64,000 nt of DNA, from contig JALSJH010000009.1 of the NCBI GenBank assembly GCA_026989455.1, forward strand, positions 1 to 64,000. The letters run 5' to 3'. The translations under genes and the position numbers were made by a program. Positions 1-8,266 of the stretch are shown here, one piece after another. The notes under the pieces are model-generated. The model was not told the origin of the DNA. It ran no database searches and saw only the letters and a program-made list of their open reading frames with translations. The first letter of the stretch is position 1; each line of letters opens with the position of its first letter. Origin of the DNA: Chromatiales bacterium (lineage in GTDB: Bacteria; Pseudomonadota; Gammaproteobacteria; RBG-16-57-12).

Positions 1-141
1 GGAGATCACCCGACCGTTGTCATCAAGGAGGGTGGTCTGGGTGCGACCTTCGGGGCTGGTGCGGGTCCAGGTTTTGCTGGCGGTATCGAAGGTGTTAACG
101 GTGGCTTTGCCGTTAAGGGTGGTGGTGAGGCGGGTGTTTCT
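1..141 (-). pseudogene. RHS-repeat protein fragment (decayed)
   Basis: Read on the minus strand, this stretch translates without a stop into RHS/YD-repeat-like sequence, including NTFDTASKTWTRTSPEGRTQ and TTLLDDNGRVIS. RHS proteins are very large secreted toxins or surface proteins built from such repeats. Only about 45 codons remain before a palindrome and a mobile repeat interrupt the frame. The window edge cuts the other side, so the gene may continue outside. A second, frameshifted RHS piece lies at about 455-570 on the same strand. I read the two as remains of one gene or of an RHS array, broken by repeat insertion. Confidence 0.6.
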
Positions 142-167
142 GGTTCCCACGGTCTTCCGTGGGAACC
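142..167. repeat. Perfect 11-bp palindrome
   Basis: GGTTCCCACGG, a TCTT loop, and CCGTGGGAACC form a perfect hairpin exactly where the RHS-like reading frame ends. It resembles REP-type palindromes. There is no T-tract, so it is not a classic terminator. Confidence 0.6.
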
Positions 168-193
168 CATACCACACATTATTTTTCCACCAC

Positions 194-230
194 CGTACGC
201 ATTCCCACGCAGGAGCGTGGGAACGAGATA
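194..230. repeat. REP-like palindromic repeat, copy 1
   Basis: A 37-base unit centred on TTCCCACGC-AGGA-GCGTGGGAA. It recurs at 601-637 with only a few differences. Its right end merges into the left end of repeat A copy 1. Confidence 0.7.
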
Positions 231-380
231 TCAAGTCATGAATGTTTTATGCTGGCTGAAATCCCCCTCATTTATTCCGAAAATAACACCAATAGAACGG
301 CTGTTACTGCGCATTTCGGAACAAATGAGAACAATTTCTTCTCAGCCTAAATTCATCCAGACTTAATCAGAGATTCCCTA
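219..380. repeat. Repeat family A (MITE-like palindrome), copy 1
   Basis: About 160 bases matching the elements at 846-1008 and, in inverse orientation, 47999-48162. The core reads TCAAGTCATGAATGTTTTAT at the left and ends CTTAATCAGAGATTCCCTA. The left terminal bases have diverged into the adjoining REP-like unit. The element has no meaningful ORF. See copy 3 for the clearest ends and the internal palindrome. Confidence 0.75.
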
Positions 381-454
381 AACGCGATAAGCCTTGCAGA
401 AAACCAGATGCGGCCCCTGCTTCGCCATCTGAAGATAGCGCCTACAAACCATTG

Positions 455-570
455 GTTGGGATGCCGTCAACCTTTTTGCCGTCGATGAGGTGGTTGAGGG
501 TGGTGCCGTTGGGGAGGCTGGCCTGGGTGAGGGTGCTGAGGCGGCCACGGGTCGTAGCTGAAGTTAATCG
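455..570 (-). pseudogene. RHS-repeat protein fragment, frameshifted
   Basis: On the minus strand one frame gives INFSYDP and, after a one-base shift, another gives GRLSTLTQASLPNGTTLNHL followed by IDGKKVDG. This is the pattern of the C-terminal RHS region, where YD repeats lead into an IDG(N)RR-type segment. The shift and the missing residues between IDG and KKV show decay. With the 1-141 fragment it suggests a former RHS gene broken up by repeats. Confidence 0.6.
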
Positions 571-600
571 CCACACATATAAGGGTGGCATCCCCTTTTT

Positions 601-637
601 CGTATGCATTACCACGCGGGAGCGTGGGAACGAGATA
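601..637. repeat. REP-like palindromic repeat, copy 2
   Basis: Second copy of the 37-base unit at 194-230, centred on CCACGC-GGGA-GCGTGG and followed by the same GAACGAGATA. Two copies about 370 bases apart do not make a CRISPR array. Confidence 0.65.
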
Positions 638-642
638 AATCG

Positions 643-668
643 CCCTGACTTAGTCAGAGCTTCCCTAG
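643..668. repeat. Terminal fragment of repeat family A
   Basis: GACTTAGTCAGAGCTTCCCTA matches the right terminus of family A (GACTTGATCAGAGCTTCCTTA in copy 3). It is preceded by AATCGCCCT, also found inside the element, so it looks like an internally deleted copy. The following 175 bases, up to repeat A copy 2, contain nothing I recognise. Confidence 0.5.
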
Positions 669-845
669 CCGGGTATTGCATAAGTTTGCGCAAAAAATCG
701 CGTAAAATATTGGCTTTAGCGGTGAGTTTCCGAAAAAGCACCGTATCTAATGGTTTGCGCAATAGACAACGAGATTGTTTAGAGGATATGCTACCAAGAT
801 TTGGTTGCATAGCGGTAATAGCACCCCCTATGTCGAAAGACTTCT

Positions 846-1008
846 ACAGGAGACTCTAACCAAGTCATGAGTGTTTTATGCTGGCTGAAATCGCCCTCGT
901 TTATCCCGAAAACCGCACCAATAGAGCGACTATTACTGTGCATTTCGGAACAAATGAGAGCCAGTTCCTCTCAGCTTAAATTCATCCAGGCTTAATCAGA
1001 AATCCCCT
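846..1008. repeat. Repeat family A (MITE-like palindrome), copy 2
   Basis: Same orientation as copy 1, with clear similarity along the whole length (CAAGTCATGAGTGTTTTATG to GGCTTAATCAGAAATCCCCT). It ends about 40 bases before the FKBP gene and so forms much of that gene's upstream region. Confidence 0.75.
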
Positions 1009-1050
1009 GGGGATTATGGGTAATCAGGAAACGTTTTGGAGTGATAATTG

Positions 1051-1725
1051 ATGAAAAATAGGTTTTTTTTAGCGCTGCTGCTACTGCTCGCGCTACCACT
1101 ACAGGCAGAGGTAGTACTGGATACTCAAGATAAAAAAATTAGCTATACGGTAGGGCAGCAGATTGGGCAGCAGCTGTTGATGGAAAAGATACCGGTTGAG
1201 CGTGAGGCGCTGTTTAAGGGGATTGCTGATTTTATCGACAGCAATGAGCCGCTGTTGAACGCCTCAATACAGCAGCAAACGGTAGCCGAGTTTAGGGAGC
1301 GCAAACAACGCTTGATAGAAGAGGAGCGCCGGAGAAACCTAGTGCAGGGCCAGGCCTATATGAAGGCCAACGCGACCAAGCGGGGTGTTGAGGTAACAGA
1401 GAGCGGCCTACAGTACCGTATTATTACGCCAGGGTCGGGGCCAAAGCCAAATGCTAAAGACAGTATCCGAGTGCACTATGAAGGTCGGCTGATCGACGGC
1501 ACTGTATTTGATAACAGTTATGCCCGGGGTAGTCCGCTAGTGATGCAGGTTGAGCAAAATATGCCGGGTTGGCAGGAGGTATTGCCGTTGATGTCTGCGG
1601 GTAGCAAGTGGCAGGTGACTATTCCGGCGCACCTTGCCTACGGAGAGAAGGGCTTTGATGAGCAGATTCCACCTAACGCAGTATTAGTTTTTGATATTGA
1701 GCTTTTCGAAGTGCTAGCTCAATAG
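1051..1725 (+). CDS. FKBP-type peptidyl-prolyl cis-trans isomerase (periplasmic)
   Basis: Catalyses cis-trans isomerisation of proline peptide bonds and assists folding, probably in the periplasm. Residues 1-20 form a signal peptide ending in LPLQA. Residues about 25-115 are the alpha-helical FKBP N-terminal dimerisation domain, rich in Q, R and E. Residues about 125-224 are the FKBP catalytic domain, with VHYEGRLIDGTVFDNSY and IPAHLAYGEKG. The length (224 aa) fits the FkpA/Mip family. I chose ATG 1051 over TTG 1048 because a GGAG Shine-Dalgarno lies about 10 bases upstream. A strong bidirectional terminator follows. It could be called fkpA or Mip-like; the sequence alone does not separate them. 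Confidence 0.9.
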   Translation: MKNRFFLALLLLLALPLQAEVVLDTQDKKISYTVGQQIGQQLLMEKIPVEREALFKGIADFIDSNEPLLNASIQQQTVAEFRERKQRLIEEERRRNLVQGQAYMKANATKRGVEVTESGLQYRIITPGSGPKPNAKDSIRVHYEGRLIDGTVFDNSYARGSPLVMQVEQNMPGWQEVLPLMSAGSKWQVTIPAHLAYGEKGFDEQIPPNAVLVFDIELFEVLAQ

Positions 1726-1765
1726 CTTGTGCAGCATATGTGTTTTCTATCCGGGGATTAGGGTT
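1725..1765. repeat. Short dispersed repeat D, copy 1
   Basis: GCTTGTGCAGCATAT-N7-CTATCCGGGG overlaps the FKBP stop region. It matches 39976-40017 (GCTTGTGCAACATAT-N7-CTATCCGGGG) upstream of murJ. Function unknown. Confidence 0.45.
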
Positions 1766-1790
1766 TAACCTTTGGATGGTGTGTTGAGTG

Positions 1791-1828
1791 AAAGCCGGGC
1801 TGAGTGTTTCAGCCCGGCTTTTATCTTT
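1791..1828. terminator. Bidirectional intrinsic terminator
   Basis: AAAGCCGGGCTGA, a GTGTT loop and TCAGCCCGGCTTTT form a 13-bp stem with a T-rich tail on the plus strand and an A-rich flank serving the minus strand. It separates the convergent FKBP and PEP-CTERM genes. Confidence 0.9.
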
Positions 1829-1830
1829 TT

Positions 1831-2661
1831 TTAGGCGCTGTTTTTTCTGGCTCGACCACTGGCAATCAGCCCCAGCAGGCCTGCCATTAGCAACATTAAT
1901 GGTGCAGGGATTGGAACGGAGCTTGCCGGAACGTCCAGCTGCAACCAATCGTTGTTACAATTCGCAACCCAGTGAAGAGAGAAGCCATCATCCATGAAAT
2001 TAGCACCGCCCAGTAGATTAAGGTCGATAACAGCGGAGATGAAGTAGTGCTCATCAGCCGCCCAGTTACCATATCCAGTACCAATTGAGTCGTAGGAGAA
2101 GCTGGTAGCTGCACCGATAAGAGTGCCTGAGGCGACGCTGGTGGGGTGGTCGGTGTCAACTAGTGGGCTGTTAGCGCCTACATAGTTACCAGCCGCATCC
2201 CAAATGCCATTATTCCAACTGCTGACGGCGTACAAATCACCCGCTAAGCCGATGCCAGCGGTTGCCGCGTTATCGGCTGTGGCGCTGGAGGTGACTACAC
2301 CAAACTCATAGTTGCTGTTGGAGCCAATATCGATAGCAATATCACCCGGAGCCCAGCCATCATTTGGGTTTTGCTCGCGCCCGGTCATGACGCCGATATA
2401 GAGGTAGTTGCTATCCCATGTGGTGTAAATGGCTTCCGCATCATAGTCTTGGCCACCGTAACCTGGGTCAAGGAAGTCAGCGTGTTGATCTTCGGTAATA
2501 TAGGTAACGGCGCTATTACCGCTGGAGAGGTCTGAGGAGTTAATCTGCCAATCACTAAAGCTATTAATGGTGGCAGCACTTGCTGGGCTGATGGCTATCA
2601 GTGCGGTACTGAAAACAGATGCGATGACTGGGTTAAGGCGTTTTGATTTGCGTTCTATCAT
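1831..2661 (-). CDS. Secreted protein with VPxPAP/PEP-CTERM-like sorting tail
   Basis: A 276-residue protein of unknown function. Residues 1-29 are a signal peptide ending SPASA. The mature part is acidic, rich in N, D, S and G, and low in lysine, as in surface or extracellular proteins. The C-terminus has SVPIPAPLMLLMAGLLGL, then a basic end RARKNSA. This is the three-part tail of the PEP-CTERM/VPLPA-CTERM exosortase-sorted families (motif, hydrophobic helix, basic residues). No exosortase or PEP-CTERM cluster is visible in this window, so the sorting enzyme must be elsewhere if the tail is used. The 277 bases upstream are AT-rich without recognisable genes. Confidence 0.7.
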   Translation of the reverse strand: MIERKSKRLNPVIASVFSTALIAISPASAATINSFSDWQINSSDLSSGNSAVTYITEDQHADFLDPGYGGQDYDAEAIYTTWDSNYLYIGVMTGREQNPNDGWAPGDIAIDIGSNSNYEFGVVTSSATADNAATAGIGLAGDLYAVSSWNNGIWDAAGNYVGANSPLVDTDHPTSVASGTLIGAATSFSYDSIGTGYGNWAADEHYFISAVIDLNLLGGANFMDDGFSLHWVANCNNDWLQLDVPASSVPIPAPLMLLMAGLLGLIASGRARKNSA

Positions 2662-2938
2662 AATTTATATCCTATTAATTATTAAACGATACTTTAATGG
2701 CTGATTACCACAATTAAAAAATATAAAGCAATTGGCGTGCCATTTTATATTTTTCAAATTTAACAGTGGGTTGTGTTTATTATTTGTTTTTTATATTTAT
2801 ATTTGTAAGGTTTTTCGACGGTGTTTTGGTGGTTATCTGTGTTGCGTGAAGTTTGGTTGGAGGTGCCTTAAAGTTGTGTAAATCCCCTGGGTATAGCCTG
2901 TATACTGTTTGACACACTCATTAGATGAAAGTAGCGCC

Positions 2939-3430
2939 ATGTCTCAGAGATTGACTCACTTCAACAATCAGGGCGATGCCCATATGGTCGATGTCGGTGC
3001 CAAGGCCATTACCCAGCGTATCGCCGTTGCCGAAGGGGCGATTATCATGCTGCCGAAAACCCTCACCATGATCCAACAACAGGGGCACAAAAAAGGTGAT
3101 GTGTTAGCAATTGCCCGTATTGCAGGCATCATGGCCGCTAAAAAAACCCCTGAGTTAATCCCGCTGGCGCATCCCATTGCGCTGAGTGGTATTAACGTAG
3201 AGTTTGAGCTGCAGGGTGATTGTGCCGTGCGCTGTCTTGCCACTGTAAAATGCAGCGGCCAAACAGGGGTGGAGATTGAAGCTCTGAACACCGTGCAGGT
3301 GGCACTGCTGACCATCTACGACATGTGTAAATCTGTGGATAAAGGCATGGAGATTGGCGGGGTTAAACTGCTCACTAAAACAGGCGGTAAATCGGCTGAC
3401 TGGTCACGAGAGAGTGAAAATGCAGATTAA
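2939..3430 (+). CDS. moaC: Cyclic pyranopterin monophosphate synthase MoaC
   Basis: Cytosolic enzyme of molybdenum cofactor synthesis that converts 3',8-cyclo-7,8-dihydro-GTP to cyclic pyranopterin monophosphate. Visible hallmarks are [11 protein letters not shown] near the start, [15 protein letters not shown] with the catalytic lysine pair, and the C-terminal LLTKTGGKS. The 163-residue product has the normal family length. ATG 2939 gives the usual MSQRLTHFN start; the track's TTG at 2909 adds ten unlikely residues. It overlaps moaD by 11 bases, so moaC, moaD and moaE form one operon. moaA and moaB are absent here. Confidence 0.93.
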   Translation: MSQRLTHFNNQGDAHMVDVGAKAITQRIAVAEGAIIMLPKTLTMIQQQGHKKGDVLAIARIAGIMAAKKTPELIPLAHPIALSGINVEFELQGDCAVRCLATVKCSGQTGVEIEALNTVQVALLTIYDMCKSVDKGMEIGGVKLLTKTGGKSADWSRESENAD

Positions 3431-3656
3431 TGTAAAGTACTTTGCCAGCATGCGCGAGCGTATGGGCTGTGCCGAACAGCAAGTTCAAGTGAGTGAGTTG
3501 TCACTGACGGTTGAGAAGTTGTGGCAAGGTTATCTTGCAGATGTACCGTTACCTGTTAATACCTTAGTCGCGGTCAACATGGAGTATTGCGACCTGACAA
3601 CACCACTGGGCGAGGGCGATGAAGTAGCCTTTTTCCCGCCGGTAACCGGCGGCTAA
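3420..3656 (+). CDS. moaD: Molybdopterin synthase sulfur-carrier subunit MoaD
   Basis: Small ubiquitin-like protein (78 aa) that carries a C-terminal thiocarboxylate and donates sulfur to precursor Z within molybdopterin synthase. The sequence ends in PPVTGG, the required di-glycine. The fold start [16 protein letters not shown] is typical. ATG 3420 lies inside the end of moaC, suggesting translational coupling; the ORF track's earlier start at 3354 falls well inside moaC and is not used. moaE begins two bases after the stop. Confidence 0.92.
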   Translation: MQINVKYFASMRERMGCAEQQVQVSELSLTVEKLWQGYLADVPLPVNTLVAVNMEYCDLTTPLGEGDEVAFFPPVTGG

Positions 3657-3657
3657 T

Positions 3658-4107
3658 ATGCCGGTTCTCATTAAACCCCACCGCTTTGACCCCTATGCCG
3701 CCTTGGTTGAATATCAAAAGGGGCTGCGTGCCGGTAGTTATGGTGCCGTAGTGAGTTTCGTGGGGGTAATGCGGGACTTTAACCAGGGAGGTGAGGTCTC
3801 AACCATGACCCTTGAATACTACCCTGGCATGACCGAAAAACAGATCGAACGTAGCTGCCAGATGGCACTGGAAAAGTATTCGATGGATGATGCGCTGGTA
3901 ATTCATCGGGTGGGTGAAATCACACCCGATGAACCGATTGTGCTGGTGGCGGTTTGGTCAGCCCACCGCAGCGCCGCGTTTGACGGTTGTCGCTGTATTA
4001 TCAATGACCTGAAGCAGCACGCGCCCTTCTGGAAAAGCGAGCAGGGTCAGCAAGGCACGCGCTGGGTGGCAACAAATACGCCTGATATCACAAAAGATGA
4101 CACCTGA
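3658..4107 (+). CDS. moaE: Molybdopterin synthase catalytic subunit MoaE
   Basis: Large subunit of molybdopterin synthase (149 aa). With MoaD it inserts two sulfurs into cyclic pyranopterin monophosphate. Recognisable segments are GAVVSFVGVMRDFNQGG, LEYYPGMTEKQIE, HRVGEI, and HRSAAFDGCRCIINDLKQHAPFWKSE, which hold the conserved basic residues. It follows moaD by one base. Downstream, GTCTCC/GGAGAC at about 4161-4183 can form a small hairpin without a T-tract, so termination there is uncertain. Confidence 0.93.
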   Translation: MPVLIKPHRFDPYAALVEYQKGLRAGSYGAVVSFVGVMRDFNQGGEVSTMTLEYYPGMTEKQIERSCQMALEKYSMDDALVIHRVGEITPDEPIVLVAVWSAHRSAAFDGCRCIINDLKQHAPFWKSEQGQQGTRWVATNTPDITKDDT

Positions 4108-4224
4108 TTACCCCTCCAGGGCAATATACCGCTCATTTCTCCCCAGAGTTCCCCTACATGCGTCTCCACACGGGCAGGGAGACGAGAAAACATCGCGCCT
4201 GTCCCTTTTTATCGCGACCGCCCG

Positions 4225-5259
4225 CTATTTTTTACAGTAACCGTTTAACTCGACATAGGCTTTGCCACTGTTGTCGCCATTGCTGTTGGCGACACTGCTG
4301 GCACCCTCCCAATATTTGGGGCCAACCCAAAAGTGGTGTTCGGCTTGCAGCTCTTGATCTTTTACCAGCGGTTCAACAGTCCACTCTTCATTGCCAATGT
4401 TGACTCTCCAGCCGCTTGGATAGGTGCAGCCGGTGCTAGGGCTTGTCCAGTGGTCGAGGATGGTGACGGTGAACTCGTCCGGCCCTAGGTTGCGGGTTTT
4501 GCCATTGGCATCGGTAACCGATGCATAGCTTTCGACTCGGTTCTGTTGGCCGTTGATGTCGTAGAGCATGATCTGGCGATCGTCATCCAGTTCAATGGCG
4601 AACCACTGCCACCCTTGTTCGATTGCTTGGTAGAGTTCGCCATATTGACGATCAAACCAACTGCTTCCCATGACTTTGTAGGATTCACCTTTGATGGTGA
4701 TGGTGCCGGTTGTCTTCATCGACTCCCGTGAGTAGTAATAGGTGAAGCCGCCAAAACGATAGGGGTGCGGCCCGCCGCCATAGTGGATTACCGGCTCTTT
4801 GTCGGCCACTAGCTGCAAATCGAGTATATAGTCGCCCACTTCGCTATGCAGGGTGTCGCTGCCACCGCCACCCACGGCGGTTACTTTGTTCTCCCCTCCA
4901 GAGCTGAGGTTGAATGCGTTGGGTACCCTTTTGGGGAGCGAAAAGGTTCTGACATGCTCTTCAAAGTGGAAGCTATTACCCTCTATGTCGGTGATGGCGG
5001 CTTGAATCAATTGATCCTTGAAGATGAAAAAGCTGTCAAAAGTGAAAAACACCACTTCAAAGCCAAATTTCCTCCCCTCTTCACTCTCTAGGTGGCCGGT
5101 CCAATACCACCACTGCACATTTTCATCTGGCAGAAAGGCATCGTCATGGGGTAGTTGCACTGGGCCGATAAGCCCTTTTTTCGGGGCGAATATCATATAG
5201 AGCACTAGCAGCAGCATAAGCAGCCAGGGGATCCAACACTGGGTGATCTTCTTCAGCAT
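4225..5259 (-). CDS. Lipocalin-like/CrtC-AttH family secreted protein
   Basis: A 344-residue protein with an N-terminal membrane anchor or signal (WIPWLLMLLLVLYMIF). The rest resembles the carotenoid 1,2-hydratase/AttH lipocalin-like family, often annotated as predicted secreted hydrolase. Family features include LPHDDAFLPDENVQWWYWTG near the N-terminus, GFEVVFFTF, GSSWFDRQYG and GWQWFAIELDD. The substrate is unknown; nothing nearby is a carotenoid gene, so a hydratase role is not supported. Its start overlaps the stop of the yihY-like gene (ATGCTGA), indicating translational coupling in one minus-strand operon. Confidence 0.75.
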   Translation of the reverse strand: MLKKITQCWIPWLLMLLLVLYMIFAPKKGLIGPVQLPHDDAFLPDENVQWWYWTGHLESEEGRKFGFEVVFFTFDSFFIFKDQLIQAAITDIEGNSFHFEEHVRTFSLPKRVPNAFNLSSGGENKVTAVGGGGSDTLHSEVGDYILDLQLVADKEPVIHYGGGPHPYRFGGFTYYYSRESMKTTGTITIKGESYKVMGSSWFDRQYGELYQAIEQGWQWFAIELDDDRQIMLYDINGQQNRVESYASVTDANGKTRNLGPDEFTVTILDHWTSPSTGCTYPSGWRVNIGNEEWTVEPLVKDQELQAEHHFWVGPKYWEGASSVANSNGDNSGKAYVELNGYCKK

Positions 5260-6581
5260 TGCGTTATATTCCTTGTGGGTTGAGCGGCCAGCTGTTTTAG
5301 TGTGAGATCAAATAGCGAGTTGGCATTAAATAGTTCCAACGGGTAGCGGCTGGAATATTTTTTCTTGAGTGAGATGGCTTGGCCGTGACTGCGCAGTGCG
5401 TGTAAGACATCGCTGACCATTACCTCATCAAAAGGGCGGGCGGGCAGTAAACGTTCGCCTTTATCATTGCTGCACTCAGTAATGATGTCGGCTTGCTGGA
5501 GTGCGGATAGCAGTGCCGATACCAACGGTGTGGGGACTCCCAACTCATGGCTAATGGATTCCCTGTTATAGGGCGGTAGCTGGCGATAATGACGCTGGCT
5601 GATCAACTGTATCATCAACAAGCCGAGGTGTTCGCGATCCTGGATGCTTATGCTGGCAATATTTGCTTGCTCTGCTTGAGTGGTCGGGTGTTGAAGGTGG
5701 AAGGCGATTGAGCTGCCCACCAGTAAAATTAGCCAGCTAAGGTAGAGCCAGATAATAAATAGGATCAGCGCAGCAAAGGTGGAGTAGATTGCGGCATGTG
5801 AGGCAGAGTTTGCTACAAACGAGGCAAACAGCCAGCCACAGCTTTGCCATAATAGGGCGGCTATTAGCCCCCCTAATAGTGCCGATTTAACCTGCACTCG
5901 AGTATTTGGAATAAATAGGTAGATCAGCGTAAATGCCGTGCTAATCAATAGATAGGGGAGCAGTAGCTGGAGGTGCTGCACTAACCAGCCAATGCCGGGT
6001 TCACTGACCAGCTGTCGCATCAGGGTGGTGCTGAGCATCGAGGCGGTGATGCCGAGGGCGCTAAAAAGTAGAACCGGCCCAACAACAATAACGCTTAAAT
6101 AGTGGCCGAAACGCTGGATAAAGGGGCGTTGTTTAGTGATGTGCCAAGTGTGATTGAACGCCTGCTCGATCTTTTTCATCAATGAGATAACGGTGAAGAT
6201 CAGCAGTGCCAGCCCAAGTGATCCGAGCGCCATGGCGCGGGTGTTATCAACAAATTCGATGATGCGACTGCTGATAATCTCCCCTTGTGCGCCAAGCGGT
6301 GCTAGCAAATTCAGCAGCAGCGGCTCTAGCTGGTTATGCACACCAAAGCCTTTGAGTAGTGAAAAACTGACGGCTAGTAGAGGTACCAATGAGAGTAGCG
6401 TGGTATAAACCAAGCTCATGGCGCGCAGGTTTAACAGGCCGCTGTGAAGCTCGTTTATCACTTGGTAGGCGATGCGAAGTGCTCGAATCACCCCCGCTTT
6501 GGCGGTGGGTAACTGCTCAATGTCTGGCTGCCAGAGCCACGTCAGGAAGCGCTTGTAATGTTTGTCGACCCGCATTCGCAA
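5253..6581 (-). CDS. YihY/UPF0761 family inner-membrane protein
   Basis: A 442-residue protein with about six membrane segments between residues 45 and 300 and a cytoplasmic C-terminal winged-helix-like region. The family hallmark is near the start: LRAMSLVYTTLLSLVPLLAVSFSLLKGFG. The family was once misnamed ribonuclease BN; its transport or envelope role is still unclear. The C-terminal part (residues about 310-440) looks like the DNA-binding-like extension seen in the longer proteobacterial members. It is the first gene of a two-gene unit with the lipocalin-like protein. Confidence 0.87.
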   Translation of the reverse strand: MRMRVDKHYKRFLTWLWQPDIEQLPTAKAGVIRALRIAYQVINELHSGLLNLRAMSLVYTTLLSLVPLLAVSFSLLKGFGVHNQLEPLLLNLLAPLGAQGEIISSRIIEFVDNTRAMALGSLGLALLIFTVISLMKKIEQAFNHTWHITKQRPFIQRFGHYLSVIVVGPVLLFSALGITASMLSTTLMRQLVSEPGIGWLVQHLQLLLPYLLISTAFTLIYLFIPNTRVQVKSALLGGLIAALLWQSCGWLFASFVANSASHAAIYSTFAALILFIIWLYLSWLILLVGSSIAFHLQHPTTQAEQANIASISIQDREHLGLLMIQLISQRHYRQLPPYNRESISHELGVPTPLVSALLSALQQADIITECSNDKGERLLPARPFDEVMVSDVLHALRSHGQAISLKKKYSSRYPLELFNANSLFDLTLKQLAAQPTRNITQC

Positions 6582-6737
6582 TCTATTCTCTCAGCTGCCT
6601 ACCTTTTGAGTTTGTGTGACCCGTGTTGTAATTGCAAGGTTCCGGCGGGGGTGATTGTGTGTTGCATCACCCGATTTCGTTAAACGGGGTGAGATGATTT
6701 GTTCAGAAATCTTTAAAAATGGACGATAAAGGAGGGG

Positions 6738-7184
6738 TTATTTGCCATGTTTGGAGAGGCGCAGCAGTGCCGTTTGCAATGCGGGGTCGCTAACGCTCTC
6801 TGCGAAATTGTGTAACAGCTTGCCGGTTGTTGCAGACATTACGGCGGGCTGTGGTTTTATTTTGCGTGCTAGGTGATGGGATGGGTCAGCTTTGAATTCA
6901 ACGCGACTGATCGCCAAGCCTTGGCTGGTTAAGAGTTGCCGGATGATGGGAGCCAGATACCTTACTTTTCCGAGCCAGCTCGATGAGTCAACCACGATGG
7001 TTGCAACGCCATTTTGAATATTGGCCAGTGCGATGTGGCTGGCAATGGGTTCGCTCAGCGACTGGCGCAACCGCTTGCTTTGCTGATGCAGATAGTCAGC
7101 GTAGCCAAGGAGTGGCTGCAGGGAGGCATCGCCCTCTCTGTTGAGAATTTTGGTTGCCAGCTTGAGGCGGGTCGACTTTTTCAT
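6738..7184 (-). CDS. DUF721 (DciA-like) protein
   Basis: A 148-residue basic protein of the DUF721 family. Some members, called DciA, help load the replicative helicase DnaB. The characteristic segment is LANIQNGVATIVVDSSSWLGKVRYLAP, followed by ISRVEFKADP. I start at ATG 7184 (MKKSTRLKL); the earlier GTG 7232 adds a divergent tail and no Shine-Dalgarno is evident for either. It is divergent from the M23 peptidase upstream of secA, a conserved neighbourhood in gammaproteobacteria. Confidence 0.78.
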   Translation of the reverse strand: MKKSTRLKLATKILNREGDASLQPLLGYADYLHQQSKRLRQSLSEPIASHIALANIQNGVATIVVDSSSWLGKVRYLAPIIRQLLTSQGLAISRVEFKADPSHHLARKIKPQPAVMSATTGKLLHNFAESVSDPALQTALLRLSKHGK

Positions 7185-7265
7185 TTGTATCTGTTGTTGC
7201 CTCTTAAGGGTGAACACAGTTAGAATCACCACAGAATTTTAGTCAAAAAAAATGAAGTGCACACT

Positions 7266-8195
7266 ATGGATATCATTTTACTAACAAAAGGCTTAAGACA
7301 GAAGGGTTCATTGAGTCTGCGTCGATGGCATGTGGCGGGTGTGGGGTTATTGGCCTTCTTGATCGTGCCGCTCGCCGCACTCTATGGTGGGTACTCGCTG
7401 GGGCAGGGAGAGGGTGCTTTAGCTCCTCACTCGATTCAGGCTGAATGGCAACAGAGTCAGCAACAGCAGCAGATGGCGCTGGCCGAGGCAAAGCAACAGG
7501 CACAAGAGAACCTTAATGTATTGGCAATAAAAGTGGGCCAGTTGCAGGCGCATATTATGCGAATTGATGCGCTGGGTGAGCGCTTAACTGAGATGGCAAA
7601 GATTGACAGTGATGAGTTTAATTTCTCAGTTGCCCCCGCCCAAGGCGGCCCTGAACGGGGCGCGATGATGCGTGATACCACGGTGGATGACTTTATTCGC
7701 TCTCTAGATGCGCTATCTCTGAAGCTGGAGCATCGAAACCAGCAGATGAACGTACTGGAAGGTCTGCTGATGAGTCGCAACCTTCAGGAGGAGGTCTCCC
7801 CCCAGGGTCGTCCTGTTATCAAAGGGTGGCTTTCATCTCATTTTGGTGAGCGTACCGATCCCTTTACGGGTAAGCTGGCGCAGCATAATGGCGTTGATTT
7901 TGCAGGGAAAGAGGGCAGTCAAGTGATCTCTGTGGCCGCTGGTGTGATCACCGCTGCGGAAAAGCGCTACGGCTACGGGAATTTGGTTGAAGTTAACCAC
8001 GGCAATGGTTACGTGACTCGTTATGGTCATAACAAATCGTTGCAGGTAAGCGTAGGCCAAGTGGTCAAAAAGGGTGAAGTGTTAGCGCTTATGGGATCAA
8101 CCGGACGTTCAACCGGTCCCCATGTCCATTTTGAGGTGTTACAAAACGGTAATCCTGTTGATCCTGCCAAGTATATTTACACAGCACGCAAATAG
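7266..8195 (+). CDS. M23 family metallopeptidase (LytM domain, membrane-anchored)
   Basis: Predicted peptidoglycan endopeptidase or activator acting in the periplasm (309 aa). Residues about 22-45 form a membrane anchor. Residues 60-165 are a Q/E-rich coiled coil (QQSQQQQQMALAEAKQQAQ). Residues about 195-300 are a LytM/M23 domain with zinc ligands in HNGVDFAGKEG (HxxxD) and GPHVHFEV (HxH), so it looks catalytically competent. ATG 7266 is preferred; GTG 7257 is an alternative three codons earlier. It is divergent from the DUF721 gene and 71 bases upstream of secA. Confidence 0.88.
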   Translation: MDIILLTKGLRQKGSLSLRRWHVAGVGLLAFLIVPLAALYGGYSLGQGEGALAPHSIQAEWQQSQQQQQMALAEAKQQAQENLNVLAIKVGQLQAHIMRIDALGERLTEMAKIDSDEFNFSVAPAQGGPERGAMMRDTTVDDFIRSLDALSLKLEHRNQQMNVLEGLLMSRNLQEEVSPQGRPVIKGWLSSHFGERTDPFTGKLAQHNGVDFAGKEGSQVISVAAGVITAAEKRYGYGNLVEVNHGNGYVTRYGHNKSLQVSVGQVVKKGEVLALMGSTGRSTGPHVHFEVLQNGNPVDPAKYIYTARK

Positions 8196-8266
8196 TCTCT
8201 GACAACCCCTCTTTTTTTTGCTCTAATATGTTCCCATCCTCTAGTGGCAGTTAATGGTTTTATTCA

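Noticed and set aside
194-637. Possible CRISPR repeats (two 37-base palindromic units)
   Set aside because: Only two copies about 370 bases apart with RHS and repeat A sequence between; no regular spacers and no cas genes.
159-859. Small plus-strand ORFs at 159-350 and 452-859
   Set aside because: They consist of repeat A, REP units and antisense RHS sequence, so they are not genes.
2662-2938. Molybdenum-cofactor riboswitch before moaC
   Set aside because: The leader is AT-rich and I could not find the conserved Moco RNA elements; the usual site is before moaA, which is absent.
4161-4183. Terminator after moaE
   Set aside because: The GTCTCC/GGAGAC hairpin is not followed by a T-tract, so I do not call it an intrinsic terminator.
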